This document shows, piece after piece, positions 1 to 9,324 of a DNA stretch of 64,000 nucleotides. The notes beneath the pieces were generated by a model. The model saw nothing but the letters and a program-made list of their open reading frames with translations, was not told where the DNA came from and made no database searches. Source of the stretch: Bradyrhizobium sp. BRP22 (GTDB lineage Bacteria; Pseudomonadota; Alphaproteobacteria; Rhizobiales; Xanthobacteraceae); NCBI RefSeq assembly GCF_020194175.1, contig NZ_JADYVX010000033.1, positions 1 to 64,000 of the forward strand. Direction: 5' to 3'. Position numbers and translations under genes: made by a program. How positions within the stretch are numbered: the first letter of the stretch is position 1; each line of letters opens with the position of its first letter.

Positions 1-63
1 CATAATCTTCGACCCGTGCAGGTAGAAGGCTGACCTGATCCCGGCTGACGCCGGTCTTGAACC

Positions 64-87
64 TACGATTCGTCATACCGAATCGTA
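64..87. repeat. 9-bp perfect inverted repeat
   Basis: TACGATTCG at 64-72 is followed by a 6-base loop and its exact reverse complement CGAATCGTA at 79-87. It lies downstream of the minus-strand J-domain gene and could act as a terminator or as an operator for a gene left of the window. There is no T-run on either side, so the role is open. Apart from this, bases 1-153 hold nothing I recognise. Confidence 0.5.
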
Positions 88-153
88 CACTCGTTCCTAC
101 AAAAAGCTCAGATTCTTACCCAGTCTCAACGCGCCATCCGGGCTACGGGTCGG

Positions 154-807
154 CTACGCCTCGCGCACCACCGTCTTTAGATAATTGTAAGCCTTGATGA
201 TCTCGATCAGGCGGTCCTCGGTCGAGCGATCGCCGCCATTGGCGTCGGGATGGTGCTGCTTCACCAGCGCCTTGTACTTCGCCTTGACGTCTTCCAGCGT
301 CGCTTCGGCTGTGAGGCCCATGACCTGCAGCGCCTTGCGCTCGGCATTCATCACCGTGCGCGTCTCGGGCTTGGCCTGCTGCGCCCCCGCGCCCGGCCGC
401 CAGCCGGCACGGCCATTGAGCTCGGCGAACACATTGAAGGGATCGGCGGCGCCGCCGAGATCATCCTCGACATTGCCCTTGCCGCGCTTGGCGCTGGTGT
501 TGGCGCCCATCTTCCAGGTCGGGCGATGGCCCGTCAGCGCATCCTTCTGGTAGCGCGCCACCGCCTCGGCATTCATGCCCTGGAAGAAATTGTAGGACTG
601 GTTGTACTCGCGGACATGATCGAGGCAGAAATGCCAATACTCGCGCGAGTTCTCGCGGCCTTTCGGCGCGCGGTGCGAACCCTTGTTCTGACAGCCGGCC
701 CACTCGCAGGTGATGGCTTCCTGGCCAGCCTGCGCCTGGCGCTTCGCACTCACCTTCGTCGGCTTGATGCGAATGGAGTCGAAGAATTTTGATGAATCGA
801 TCGGCAT
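154..807 (-). CDS. J-domain (DnaJ-like) co-chaperone
   Basis: The protein has 217 residues. The last ~60 residues form a J domain with the HPD tripeptide (KQHHPDAN), the motif that stimulates Hsp70 ATPase. The N-terminal half has a Cys/His cluster (C34, C39, H59, C61, H64) that may bind a metal; this is inference. The middle is low-complexity. It has no DnaJ G/F region or CxxCxGxG repeats, so it is a specialised J protein and not DnaJ itself. It is divergent from the bolA-like gene at 916, an arrangement I recall from other Rhizobiales. The start is the ATG at 805-807. Confidence 0.9.
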   Translation of the reverse strand: MPIDSSKFFDSIRIKPTKVSAKRQAQAGQEAITCEWAGCQNKGSHRAPKGRENSREYWHFCLDHVREYNQSYNFFQGMNAEAVARYQKDALTGHRPTWKMGANTSAKRGKGNVEDDLGGAADPFNVFAELNGRAGWRPGAGAQQAKPETRTVMNAERKALQVMGLTAEATLEDVKAKYKALVKQHHPDANGGDRSTEDRLIEIIKAYNYLKTVVREA

Positions 808-915
808 GACTGACTTTGACTACGCAATGCAAAATGCTTCAAGTCTTGACATTGCGAATACCTCTTCTTCGGACGTGCCATTGACGAAACGCAGCCTTCG
901 AACTATGCCGCCGCC

Positions 916-1191
916 ATGAGCACAAGGGACGCTATTATAAAGAAGTTGAGTGAAGCTTTCATGCCCGAAAGCCTCGAGGTCCAGGATGAATCACATCTGC
1001 ATGAGGGCCACGCCGGGCATCGGCCGGGTGGCGAGACGCATTTCCGAGTTTATATTGTATCGCAGGCGTTCGAAGGGAAGAGCCGGATCGAGCGCCACCG
1101 CATGATTAATGTGGCGCTGGCCCAGGAACTCGCGGATAGCGTGCATGCGCTCGCGATCCACGCACAGGCCCCAGGGGAAAGGCCGCGCTGA
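916..1191 (+). CDS. BolA family protein
   Basis: The protein has 91 residues and matches the BolA family along its whole length. It shows the early acidic segment around the ESH motif, then GETHFRVYIVS, then the IERHRMIN helix that contains the family's invariant histidine. BolA proteins partner monothiol glutaredoxins in Fe-S and iron homeostasis; that role is family knowledge. The start ATG directly follows a GCCGCC tract with only a weak ribosome site. The gene is divergent from the J-domain gene across about 108 bp. Confidence 0.92.
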   Translation: MSTRDAIIKKLSEAFMPESLEVQDESHLHEGHAGHRPGGETHFRVYIVSQAFEGKSRIERHRMINVALAQELADSVHALAIHAQAPGERPR

Positions 1192-1369
1192 AAAGCGCCG
1201 CCTGAAAATTTAGCTGAAGAACACGGCCGAACTGCGGTTTTGATCAACGTCGCGCAAGACGGCGCCGCGGTTTTCATTTATCAGAGATAGCTGCCTGGGC
1301 GATGGACCAGTTCCATTGGAATTGGGCAGGCTCATTGCACCATCGCCACCTGCCATAAGGGGCTGTCAG

Positions 1370-1816
1370 ATGGTTCACTGGGCGCATCTGCGATTGGCCA
1401 CGGCCGTAATGGCAACACTGGCGCCCTGGGCGCCCCTACCTGTCGCGGCACAGGCCATGCCGAGTCCGCTCGTTCAGGAAATCCTGATAAAAAGCATTCT
1501 GGTGACACTGAGCGATGCAGTCGCCGCCAATAATTTCGCAGTCCTGCACGCCAAGATCTCAAAGCCGTTCGCCGACCAGTTTCCGCCGGAGAAGCTGCAG
1601 GCCGTGTTCAAGGACCTCGTCGACAAGCATGCGGTGTTCGACGCCGTGGTGGCAAAGCCTGTGATCGCCGATGAGGAGGCGAAGATCGACGAGAATGGCG
1701 TGCTCCGCCTGAAGGGCCATTTCGAGACCGCGCCGAAGCAGGTGAAGTATCAACTCGCCTTTATTCCCGCCGACGGCACGTGGAAGCTTTCCGGGGTCAC
1801 CATCGACATCGAATAG
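1370..1816 (+). CDS. Secreted protein of unknown function
   Basis: From the ATG at 1370 the product has 148 residues. This start has AAGGGG 7 bases upstream, which I prefer to an upstream ATG at 1316 with no such site. The first ~25 residues look like a Sec signal peptide ending near PVAAQA. The mature part is a small mixed alpha/beta domain in which an N-terminal helical part (LVQEILIKSILVTLSDAV) precedes a strand-rich end. This resembles small periplasmic NTF2-like proteins, but I do not recognise the family. Confidence 0.75.
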   Translation: MVHWAHLRLATAVMATLAPWAPLPVAAQAMPSPLVQEILIKSILVTLSDAVAANNFAVLHAKISKPFADQFPPEKLQAVFKDLVDKHAVFDAVVAKPVIADEEAKIDENGVLRLKGHFETAPKQVKYQLAFIPADGTWKLSGVTIDIE

Positions 1817-1830
1817 GCGTCCTGCCCGAT

Positions 1831-1962
1831 CCTCATCCTGGGGAGCGCGGGACGCGCGTCTCGAAGGATGAGGCCCCGATGCCTGTGCGCTTCGCCAGTC
1901 GTCCCGGGACATCCGGGCCTCGCCCTTCGAGACGGCCGCTGCGCGGCCTCCTCAGGGTGAGG
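1831..1962. repeat. Interspersed palindromic repeat (type G)
   Basis: Two long imperfect arms face each other. CCTCATCCTGGGGAGCGC followed by CTCGAAGGATGAGGCCCC on the left pairs with GGGCCTCGCCCTTCGAGAC followed by CCTCAGGGTGAGG on the right. The type is familiar from Bradyrhizobium intergenic spaces. It separates the secreted-protein gene from the convergent corC-like gene and may act as a terminator. Confidence 0.75.
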
Positions 1963-1988
1963 AGATAGAGCAGGCATGCGTGGACTGA

Positions 1989-3341
1989 CTAAAACGCCGT
2001 TCCGGCGCGCTTCGGCCTGGGTTCCTCCGCCTCGGCTTCACGCGGCAGTGCGGTGATGCGCAGTGCCGTGATGCGGTTGCGTTCGCGGCGCAGGACGCGG
2101 AAGCGGAAGCCGTGGAAGGTGAAGCTCTGACCGCGTTCCGGAATCGAGCGCGCCTCATGGATCACGAGACCCGCCACGGTGGTGGCTTCCTCGTCCGGCA
2201 AATGCCAGTCCATCGCCCGATTGAGATCGCGGATCGGCACCGAGCCGTCGACCACCACGGAGCCATCGGGCTGGGCGCGCACGCCCGCGACGACCACGTC
2301 GTGCTCATCGGAAATGTCGCCGACAATCTCCTCCAGGATGTCTTCCAGCGTCACCATGCCTTCGACTTCGCCATATTCGTCGACGACGAGCGCGAAGTGA
2401 GTCTTGCGGCGGCGGAACGCCTTGAGCTGCTCGGACAATGGCCGCATCTCCGGCACGAACCAGGGCGGCAGCGCGATGGTCGAAACGTCGATGTTCGACG
2501 CATCGCCATCATTGGCACGAAGCGCGCGCAACAGGTCCTTGGCGTGCAGCACCCCGATGATGTTTTCCGGCTTTTCGCGCCACAACGGAATCCGGGTGTA
2601 TTCGGTGGCCAGAACCTCCCGCACCAGTTCCTCGGGCGGCAGGTCGGCATTGATCGTCACCATTACGGTACGATGAACCATGACATCGGACACGGCCAAG
2701 TCGCCGAAGCGAAAGACGTTGTGGATGTATTCGGCCTCACCGCTTTCGATTGCGCCGTGCACGACCGATTCTTCCACGAGCCCTTCGATCTCCGAATCCG
2801 TAAGGATTTCATGCTGCGAGGATTCCTCCACTCCCACCAGGCGCAAAATCGCCCGCGACGCGCTGTTGAGCAGCCAGTTGAGCGGGTAGAGAACCAGATA
2901 CGATACGTAGAGCGGATAGGCGATCCATTGCGAGACCGGCACCGGCTGCCGGATCGCAAGCGTCTTCGGCACCTGCTCGCCGATGACGATGTGCAGCGAG
3001 GAGAACACCAGGAAGCCGGCGAGGAACGATGTCACGTGCAGGGCGGATTCCGACAGTCCGAGCGGTTTGAGAACCGGCCCGAGCAGCGCCGAAACGGTCG
3101 GCTCGCCGACCCAGCCGAGGCCGAGCGAAGCCATGGTAATGCCGAGCTGGCAACAAGCGAGATAGGCTTCAACGTTGTCCATCATGCTTTGCAGCAAACG
3201 CGCGCCGAAACGCTTCTGTTCGACCATGGCTCTGACGCGAAAGCCACGGCTCTTCACAAGAGCAAATTCGGCCGCCACGTAGAACGCGTTGGCAGCGAGC
3301 AAGAAAAGAGCAAGTGGCAGATTGATCGCGATCGAATTCAT
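1989..3341 (-). CDS. HlyC/CorC family membrane protein (CNNM-CBS-CorC_C)
   Basis: From the ATG at 3341 the protein has 450 residues. The order is an N-terminal CNNM/DUF21 membrane domain of three to four hydrophobic segments (about residues 1-190), a CBS pair (about 205-330, containing VMVHRTVMVTI and VVDEYGEVEGMVTLEDILE), and a C-terminal CorC_HlyC FAD-binding-like domain. Family members are linked to Mg2+/Co2+ efflux or resistance; the historical 'hemolysin' label is not well supported. The open frame extends upstream to 3497, but residues before MNSIAINLPL look non-coding. The gene lies 67 bp downstream of aroB on the same strand and may be co-transcribed. Confidence 0.9.
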   Translation of the reverse strand: MNSIAINLPLALFLLAANAFYVAAEFALVKSRGFRVRAMVEQKRFGARLLQSMMDNVEAYLACCQLGITMASLGLGWVGEPTVSALLGPVLKPLGLSESALHVTSFLAGFLVFSSLHIVIGEQVPKTLAIRQPVPVSQWIAYPLYVSYLVLYPLNWLLNSASRAILRLVGVEESSQHEILTDSEIEGLVEESVVHGAIESGEAEYIHNVFRFGDLAVSDVMVHRTVMVTINADLPPEELVREVLATEYTRIPLWREKPENIIGVLHAKDLLRALRANDGDASNIDVSTIALPPWFVPEMRPLSEQLKAFRRRKTHFALVVDEYGEVEGMVTLEDILEEIVGDISDEHDVVVAGVRAQPDGSVVVDGSVPIRDLNRAMDWHLPDEEATTVAGLVIHEARSIPERGQSFTFHGFRFRVLRRERNRITALRITALPREAEAEEPRPKRAGTAF

Positions 3342-3408
3342 GCCTGCCTCGCGACCGTCCCGACTTTGCCCGACGCCTCCCCGACGATGCGCCCAGACAA
3401 CGTCGCTC

Positions 3409-4557
3409 TCATTCCGATTCCGACAACTTCTGCTGAAGAAAGGCGCGGATGATCGCGGGATCAACATCTCCCACAATCGCGGCCTTTCCAACCGCACACA
3501 GCAAGATGAACGTCAGCTTGCCGCGCTTGACCTTCTTGTCCTGCGCCATCAGCGCCATCAGTGCGTCGGCATCGGCCAATCCTTCCTGGGCGAAGCCGCC
3601 GATATCCTGCAGCCGGGTCGGCAATCCCACCGCGGCGAGGTGACGTTTTACGCGCGCCGCATCCGCTTGCGCGATCATGCCGAGCGCGGCGGAAAATTCC
3701 GCCGCCAGCACCATGCCGATTGCAACGCCTTCGCCGTGGAACAACCGATCCGAAAAACCCGTCGCCGCTTCCAGCGCATGGCCGAAGGTATGGCCGAGAT
3801 TGAGCAGCGCGCGCTCGCCGGTCTCGCGTTCGTCGCGCGACACGATCGCAGCCTTGGCGCGGCACGAGGTTGCGATCGCATGCTCGCGCGCCGCGCTCCC
3901 TGAGAAGATATCGGCGTGATTGGCTTCCAGCCAGGCGAAGAAAGCCTCATCGCCGAGTACGCCATATTTGGCGACCTCCGCGTAACCGGCGCGGAACTGA
4001 CGCGGTGACAGCGTGTCGAGCACGGCCGTATCGGCGACAACCAGCACCGGCTGGTGAAAGGCGCCGATCAGGTTCTTACCCTGCGGCGAGTTGATGCCGG
4101 TCTTGCCGCCGACCGACGAATCGACTTGTGCAAGCAGGGAGGTCGGCACCTGAACGAAATCGACGCCGCGGCGCAGGATGGCGGCGGCAAAGCCCGCGAG
4201 ATCGCCGACCACGCCGCCGCCAAGCGCGATGACGAGATCGTTGCGCTCGATCTTGGCCGCGATCAGCGCTTCGCTCACTTGCGTCAGGCCGGCATAGCTC
4301 TTCGAGCCCTCGCCTTCCTCGACGATGATGCGCGAACTCGGGATGCCCGCGGCCGCAAGCGACGCCTCGGCCGGCTCCAGCCAATACTTGGCCACCGTGC
4401 GGTCGGTGACGATGGCGGTGCGCGCACCCGGGCGAAGTGCGGCGATGCGCGCGCCAAGCGATGGCAGCACGTCGCGCCCGATCACGATGTCATAGGCGCG
4501 ATCGCCGAGCGCGACATCGACGGTGATGGGATCCGAATGCTTCAAGGGCGCGGTCAT
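3409..4557 (-). CDS. aroB: 3-dehydroquinate synthase
   Basis: The protein has 382 residues. It converts DAHP to 3-dehydroquinate in the shikimate pathway, using NAD and a divalent metal in the cytoplasm. The glycine-rich NAD segment ALGGGVVGDLAGFAA and the metal and substrate region LGHTFGHALE are plain, as is QVDSSVGGKTGIN. I start it at the ATG at 4557, whose ATGA overlaps the stop of aroK, indicating translational coupling. The frame is open to 4635 but that part overlaps aroK. Confidence 0.97.
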   Translation of the reverse strand: MTAPLKHSDPITVDVALGDRAYDIVIGRDVLPSLGARIAALRPGARTAIVTDRTVAKYWLEPAEASLAAAGIPSSRIIVEEGEGSKSYAGLTQVSEALIAAKIERNDLVIALGGGVVGDLAGFAAAILRRGVDFVQVPTSLLAQVDSSVGGKTGINSPQGKNLIGAFHQPVLVVADTAVLDTLSPRQFRAGYAEVAKYGVLGDEAFFAWLEANHADIFSGSAAREHAIATSCRAKAAIVSRDERETGERALLNLGHTFGHALEAATGFSDRLFHGEGVAIGMVLAAEFSAALGMIAQADAARVKRHLAAVGLPTRLQDIGGFAQEGLADADALMALMAQDKKVKRGKLTFILLCAVGKAAIVGDVDPAIIRAFLQQKLSESE

Positions 4558-5183
4558 GATGGGACGCTGATTCCGTTGGTTGCCGATTGTGTCGTGCCGT
4601 CGCCACGGAGGTGGCCATGCAGCGCTTCCAGACACTCCTCGACGATCCGGTCATGCGGCACGTCGCGCGACGAAATCATCAGGTCGGCGCTCTGGTAGAT
4701 CGGCTCACGCTCGCCGAGCAGGCGGTTGACCGTCCCCTCGGGATCCGCGGTCTGCAATAGCGGGCGGTCGGCCCGACGCCGCACCCGGCGCATGATGACA
4801 TCGACATCGGCGCGCAACCAGATCGAGATCGCCTTGGCACGGATGCAGCTGCGGGTCTCCTCGCGCATGAAGGCGCCGCCGCCGGTGGCGAGCACGCCGG
4901 GGCCATGCGCCAGCAGGCGGGCGATCACCCGCGCCTCGCCATCCCTGAAATAGGCCTCGCCATGGGTTTCGAAAATCTCCGGGATCGACATGCCCGCCGC
5001 CGCCTCGATCTCGGTATCGGCATCGGTGAACGGCAGCCTGAGCCGCGCCGCCAGTCGCCGGCCAATGGTCGATTTGCCGACGCCCATCATGCCCACCAGC
5101 ACGATCGATCGCGACCCCAGGCCGGCCAGGATCTCGGCCTCCAGGGACGGGAGCGCAGGTAGCGGTGCGGCGCTGTCTGGCAT
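4554..5183 (-). CDS. aroK: Shikimate kinase
   Basis: The protein has 209 residues, somewhat longer than the usual ~175 because of N- and C-terminal extensions. It phosphorylates shikimate with ATP. The P-loop GMMGVGKST, the shikimate-binding TDADTEIE, the GGG turn (ATGGGAF) and the LID arginine region RRRADRPLL are all present. It is the first gene of a minus-strand aroK-aroB pair with a 4-bp overlap. It is divergent from the small membrane-protein gene and the XerD-type gene. Confidence 0.96.
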   Translation of the reverse strand: MPDSAAPLPALPSLEAEILAGLGSRSIVLVGMMGVGKSTIGRRLAARLRLPFTDADTEIEAAAGMSIPEIFETHGEAYFRDGEARVIARLLAHGPGVLATGGGAFMREETRSCIRAKAISIWLRADVDVIMRRVRRRADRPLLQTADPEGTVNRLLGEREPIYQSADLMISSRDVPHDRIVEECLEALHGHLRGDGTTQSATNGISVPS

Positions 5184-5323
5184 CTAAAGCTCGGTCTCTC
5201 GGCGAATTTTGTCGTTCCGGGTCACCTATACTACCCCCGCCGATACCGTTGCCAGAGCCTTGCAACGGCGGAGGGAACATGGTGGATGATCGCGATGGTT
5301 AATTCGCCTCCCGAGTCTTCGAT

Positions 5324-5470
5324 ATGCCGAGCCTGTTCCGCTTCCTGACGGTCCTCGCCGTGATCGGCGGTATCGGCTACGGGATCATCTTCGCGCTGGC
5401 CAATTTCGTGACGCCGAAACCGCGGGAAATGACGGTGACGATCCCGCCGGAGAAGTTCCTCAAGAAATAG
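5324..5470 (+). CDS. Small membrane protein, 48 residues
   Basis: This short frame starts with ATG at 5324 and ends with TAG at 5468-5470. The product has one hydrophobic segment (FLTVLAVIGGIGYGIIFAL) followed by a basic and proline-rich tail ending in PPEKFLKK. It begins in the aroK/recombinase divergent region and ends 16 bp before the recombinase start, so co-transcription is likely. The function is unknown. The clean hydrophobic segment and codon bias argue that it is real. Confidence 0.65.
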   Translation: MPSLFRFLTVLAVIGGIGYGIIFALANFVTPKPREMTVTIPPEKFLKK

Positions 5471-5486
5471 CCGCTATGATTCGGGG

Positions 5487-6437
5487 ATGCGTTCCAGGAC
5501 CTCAGATGCCGGGCTGATCAGCCTGTTCCTCGACATGCTTGCGGCCGAACAGGGCGCAGGCGAGAACACGCTCGACGCCTACCGCCGCGACCTCTCGGAT
5601 CTCGCCGAATTCCTCACCCATGCCGGCAAGAACTTTGCCGGCGCGGACACCCAGACGCTGCGCGACTACCTCAGCGATCTCGACACCCGCGGGTTCAAAT
5701 CGTCCAGCGTCGCGCGCCGGCTTTCCTCAATGCGGCACCTGTTCCGCTTCCTGCTCAACGAGCGGATTCGCGGTGACGATCCCGCCGCGATCCTCTCCGG
5801 CCCAAAGCGCGGCCGCGGCCTGCCGAAGGTGCTGTCGATCGCCGATGTCGACCGCATGCTGACGCGGGCGAAGGAACTCACGCAAACCGACACCACGCCG
5901 GCGCAGCGGCTGCGCGCGCTGCGGCTGCATTGCCTGCTGGAGGTACTGTACGCCACCGGCCTGCGCGTCTCCGAGCTGGTCTCGCTGCCGCTGTCGGCGG
6001 CGCGGCGCGATGCCCGCATGATCGTGGTGCGCGGCAAGGGCAACAAGGAGCGGCTGGTGCCGCTGAACGAGGCCTCGCGCCAGGCGATGGCCAATTACCT
6101 CGCGGCGATGCAGGTCATGAAGCCGGAGAAGAAGGCCACGCCATCGAAATGGCTGTTTCCCTCCTTCGGCGAGAGCGGCCATCTGACGCGGCAGCACTTT
6201 GCCCGGGATCTCAAGGAATTGGCGGCCGCTTCGGGCCTCTCGCCACGACTGGTCTCCCCACACGTGCTGCGGCACGCCTTTGCCAGCCACCTCCTGCACA
6301 ACGGCGCGGACCTGCGGATCGTCCAGACCCTGCTCGGCCACACCGACATCTCGACCACCCAGATCTATACCCATGTGGTCGAGGAGCGGCTGAAGAGCCT
6401 GGTGCGCGACCTGCATCCCCTGGCGGAGAAGGCCTAG
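5487..6437 (+). CDS. xerD: Tyrosine recombinase, XerD type
   Basis: The protein has 316 residues. A SAM-like N-terminal DNA-binding domain (about 1-95) is followed by the catalytic domain. Catalytic residues are visible: Arg in ATGLRVSEL, Lys in VVRGKGNKERLVP, the H-x-x-R pair in SPHVLRHAFASHLL, the second His in LGHTDIS and the nucleophile Tyr in TTQIYTH. Xer recombinases resolve chromosome dimers at dif. The XerD rather than XerC assignment rests on overall resemblance. Confidence 0.93.
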   Translation: MRSRTSDAGLISLFLDMLAAEQGAGENTLDAYRRDLSDLAEFLTHAGKNFAGADTQTLRDYLSDLDTRGFKSSSVARRLSSMRHLFRFLLNERIRGDDPAAILSGPKRGRGLPKVLSIADVDRMLTRAKELTQTDTTPAQRLRALRLHCLLEVLYATGLRVSELVSLPLSAARRDARMIVVRGKGNKERLVPLNEASRQAMANYLAAMQVMKPEKKATPSKWLFPSFGESGHLTRQHFARDLKELAAASGLSPRLVSPHVLRHAFASHLLHNGADLRIVQTLLGHTDISTTQIYTHVVEERLKSLVRDLHPLAEKA

Positions 6438-6623
6438 CCAGAGGCCGGATGACGCGATCCGCCTTGACTTCGGCGGCTTCTCACAGGAAAGAGCGTCACC
6501 GCTTGCGGTCAGCCCACGCGCCTCGGCTGGAGGTTGCGTGTTAACTTGTTGAAGATACATAAGTTCTCTTCCAGACCCAAGACCCGCTTCGCCGCCCGCC
6601 AGGTTCCTTCCTATATTGCCGTA

Positions 6624-7586
6624 ATGCCGGATCAGATGCGCAGTTATCTCGACTTCGAAAAACCCGTCGCCGAGCTTGAATCCAAGATCGACGAATTGCG
6701 CACGCTGGCTGCCTCCGGCAGCGACATCGGCGACGAGATCGCGCGGATCGAGGAGAAGGCCGGCCAGGCGTTGGCCGACCTCTATGCCAACCTGACGCCC
6801 TGGCAGAAGACCCTGGTGGCGCGGCACCCGCAGCGGCCGCATTTCACCGATTTCGTGAGCGCGCTGATCACCGAATTCACCCCATTGGCCGGCGACCGCA
6901 AATTCGCCGACGACGAAGCCCTGCTCGGCGGCTTCGGCCGCTTCCGCGGCGAGAGCATCTGCGTGATCGGCCAGGAAAAGGGCGCCTCCACCGAGGGCCG
7001 GATCAAGCACAATTTCGGCATGGCCCGCCCCGAGGGCTACCGCAAGGCGGTCCGGCTGATGGAGATGGCCGATCGTTTCGGTATCCCCGTGCTCTCGCTG
7101 GTCGATTCCGCCGGCGCCTATCCCGGCATTGGCGCCGAGGAGCGCGGACAGGCGGAGGCGATCGCGCGCTCGACCGACGCCTGCCTGTCGCTGGGCGTGC
7201 CCAATGTCGCGATCATCACCGGCGAAGGCATGTCCGGCGGCGCCATCGCGATCACCACCGCCAACCGCGTCCTGATGATGGAGCACGCGATCTACAGCGT
7301 GATCTCGCCGGAGGCGGCGTCCTCGATCCTGTGGCGGGACGGCACCAAGGCGCAGGAAGCCGCCAACAGCATGAAGATCACCGCGCAGGACATGCTGCGC
7401 TTCGGCGTGATCGACCAGATCCTGAAGGAGCCGCCGGGCGGCGCCCACCGCGATCCCGCCGCCATGATCGCGTCCACCGGCGATGCCATCGCCCAGGCCT
7501 TCGACGACCTACGAAATCTTGATGCGGACGCGATCCGCAAGCAGCGGCGCCAGAAGTTTCTCGATATCGGCCGGAAGCTTGGTTAG
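6624..7586 (+). CDS. accA: Acetyl-CoA carboxylase carboxyltransferase subunit alpha
   Basis: The product has 320 residues from the ATG at 6624, matching AccA length. The frame is open back to 6534 but residues before MPDQMRSYLDFEKP are not AccA-like. AccA with AccD transfers the carboxyl group from biotin to acetyl-CoA to give malonyl-CoA for fatty-acid synthesis. Typical segments are TEGRIKHNFGMARPEGYRK, the oxyanion-hole region GEGMSGGAIAI and VISPEAASSILWRD. A short GC hairpin with TTT near 7640-7660 may end the transcript. Confidence 0.97.
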   Translation: MPDQMRSYLDFEKPVAELESKIDELRTLAASGSDIGDEIARIEEKAGQALADLYANLTPWQKTLVARHPQRPHFTDFVSALITEFTPLAGDRKFADDEALLGGFGRFRGESICVIGQEKGASTEGRIKHNFGMARPEGYRKAVRLMEMADRFGIPVLSLVDSAGAYPGIGAEERGQAEAIARSTDACLSLGVPNVAIITGEGMSGGAIAITTANRVLMMEHAIYSVISPEAASSILWRDGTKAQEAANSMKITAQDMLRFGVIDQILKEPPGGAHRDPAAMIASTGDAIAQAFDDLRNLDADAIRKQRRQKFLDIGRKLG

Positions 7587-7812
7587 ACGCCCCGAAATCG
7601 CGGCATTTTGCTCCAGATCGCCATTTCAGCCGCAATTCGGCCCCGAGCGGGGTCTTTAACCTTCGCTTGACCATGCCCGTCATGGTTCCGGCCCGCCTGC
7701 CGCGTTCAGGTTGCGGGTCGGGAGTCCAAAGGTTAGTATTTTAACAATCGCTTCAAGGCATACGGGTCGAATTGGGGTTGCCCGAAATGTCTGGTGGGTG
7801 TGGAGCTTGGAC

Positions 7813-9324
7813 TTGAATCACCGCACGCTGGTTCGCGCGCTTCTGGCCTCGGCTGCCCTTGCGGCCAGTGTAATGCTCGCCGGTTGCAATAGCGACGACA
7901 TCTCTCTCGCATCGAATGCCAAGGCCAACCAGCCGGTGCCGCCGAAGCTGGTCGCGGCCATGACCGAGAAGGACATGGATCTGCAATCGCCGATCCTGAT
8001 CCGCCTGTTCAAGCAGGAAGCCGAGCTCGAAGTCTGGAAGCAGGACCGCTCCGGCAAGTTCGCGCTCCTGAAGACCTATCCGATCTGCCGCTGGTCAGGC
8101 GATCTGGGCCCGAAGATCCGCGAGGGCGACCGCCAGGCGCCGGAAGGCTTCTATACGATCAGCCCGGGCCAGATGAACCCGCAATCGGCCTACTATCTCT
8201 CCTTCAACACCGGCTATCCCAACGCGTTCGACAAGGCGCTCGGCCGCACCGGCTCGCAGCTCATGGTGCATGGCGACTGCTCTTCGCGCGGCTGCTACGC
8301 GATGACCGACGAGCAGATCGCGGAGATCTATTCGCTGGGCCGCGAATCCTTCTTCGGCGGCCAGAAGGCGTTCCAGCTCCAGGCCTATCCGTTCCGGATG
8401 ACGCCGGTGAACATGGCCAAGCACCGCAACAACCCGAACATGCCCTTCTGGAAGATGATCAAGGAAGGCTATGACCATTTCGAGGTGACGAAGCAGGAGC
8501 CCAAGGTCGACTTCTGCGAGAGGAAATATGTCTTCGACGCCACCAAGCCGCCGGGCGCCACCCGCGATCCGGTGTTTGATGCGTCCGCAAAATGCCCGGC
8601 CTATGTGATCCCGGACGAGATCGCCAGCGCCGTCCGCGAAAAGCAGCAGCAGGAGGCGGCCGAAGTCGCCAAGCTGATCTCCAAGGGCACGCCGGTGGCG
8701 CGGATGAACACCGGCATCGACGGCGGCATGAACAAGATCTTCGCGTCCAAGCTGCCGGAGGGCAGTACCGGCCTCTCCGAGGGCGGCGACAGCCAGAGCC
8801 TGCAATCACTGTCGCTGGCGCGCGCCCCCGGCACGATCCCGTCCACCGTCAATCCGCCGAAGCCGAATCTCGCGCAGCCCGAGGAGCCGGTGGTGGCGGT
8901 GTCGACGACCTCATCGACGTCATCGACCGGGGTCGCTTCCGCCACGGCCGCGTCGAAGTCGGACCAGCAGCAGGAAGGCTTCTTCTCCAACCTCGCCCGC
9001 AAGGTCGGAATCGGCGCCACGGCCGACGCCAACGCCGCCGCCACCAGCCTGCCGCCCTCCGCACCCGCGGCGGCCGCCAAGCCCAAAGCCGCTGAAACCA
9101 GGAGTGCCGAGGCCAAGCCGGCGTCGGTCGTTCGCGTGGCGCCGAAGCCGGCCGAGACCAAGCTCGCCGCCGCCAAGCCGGCGCTCAAGCCGACCGTCAC
9201 CGACACGCCGGCAAGCTCGACCACCGCCGCAGCCGCGCCGGCCGCCAGGGACACCCAGCTCTCCGGCTCGCAGCCGATCGTGCAGCCGCACTCCTTCGAC
9301 AGCCGCTTCTCGGCGATGAAGTAA
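7813..9324 (+). CDS. L,D-transpeptidase family lipoprotein
   Basis: I start this at TTG 7813 because GGAG lies 7 bases upstream and the product then begins with a clean lipoprotein signal ending in the lipobox LAGC. A start at ATG 7711 would add 34 unlikely residues. The product has 503 residues. A YkuD-type domain spans about 40-260, with the catalytic His153 and Cys161 in MVHGDCSSRGCYAMTD. These enzymes form 3-3 peptidoglycan cross-links or attach proteins to the wall. Residues ~340-503 are an Ala/Pro/Ser/Lys-rich tail that may span the periplasm or bind the wall. No LysM motif is visible. Confidence 0.88.
   Translation: MNHRTLVRALLASAALAASVMLAGCNSDDISLASNAKANQPVPPKLVAAMTEKDMDLQSPILIRLFKQEAELEVWKQDRSGKFALLKTYPICRWSGDLGPKIREGDRQAPEGFYTISPGQMNPQSAYYLSFNTGYPNAFDKALGRTGSQLMVHGDCSSRGCYAMTDEQIAEIYSLGRESFFGGQKAFQLQAYPFRMTPVNMAKHRNNPNMPFWKMIKEGYDHFEVTKQEPKVDFCERKYVFDATKPPGATRDPVFDASAKCPAYVIPDEIASAVREKQQQEAAEVAKLISKGTPVARMNTGIDGGMNKIFASKLPEGSTGLSEGGDSQSLQSLSLARAPGTIPSTVNPPKPNLAQPEEPVVAVSTTSSTSSTGVASATAASKSDQQQEGFFSNLARKVGIGATADANAAATSLPPSAPAAAAKPKAAETRSAEAKPASVVRVAPKPAETKLAAAKPALKPTVTDTPASSTTAAAAPAARDTQLSGSQPIVQPHSFDSRFSAMK

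Noticed and set aside
5727..7448. 573-residue minus-strand frame over xerD and accA
   Set aside because: It covers two well-supported genes and has no recognisable domain.
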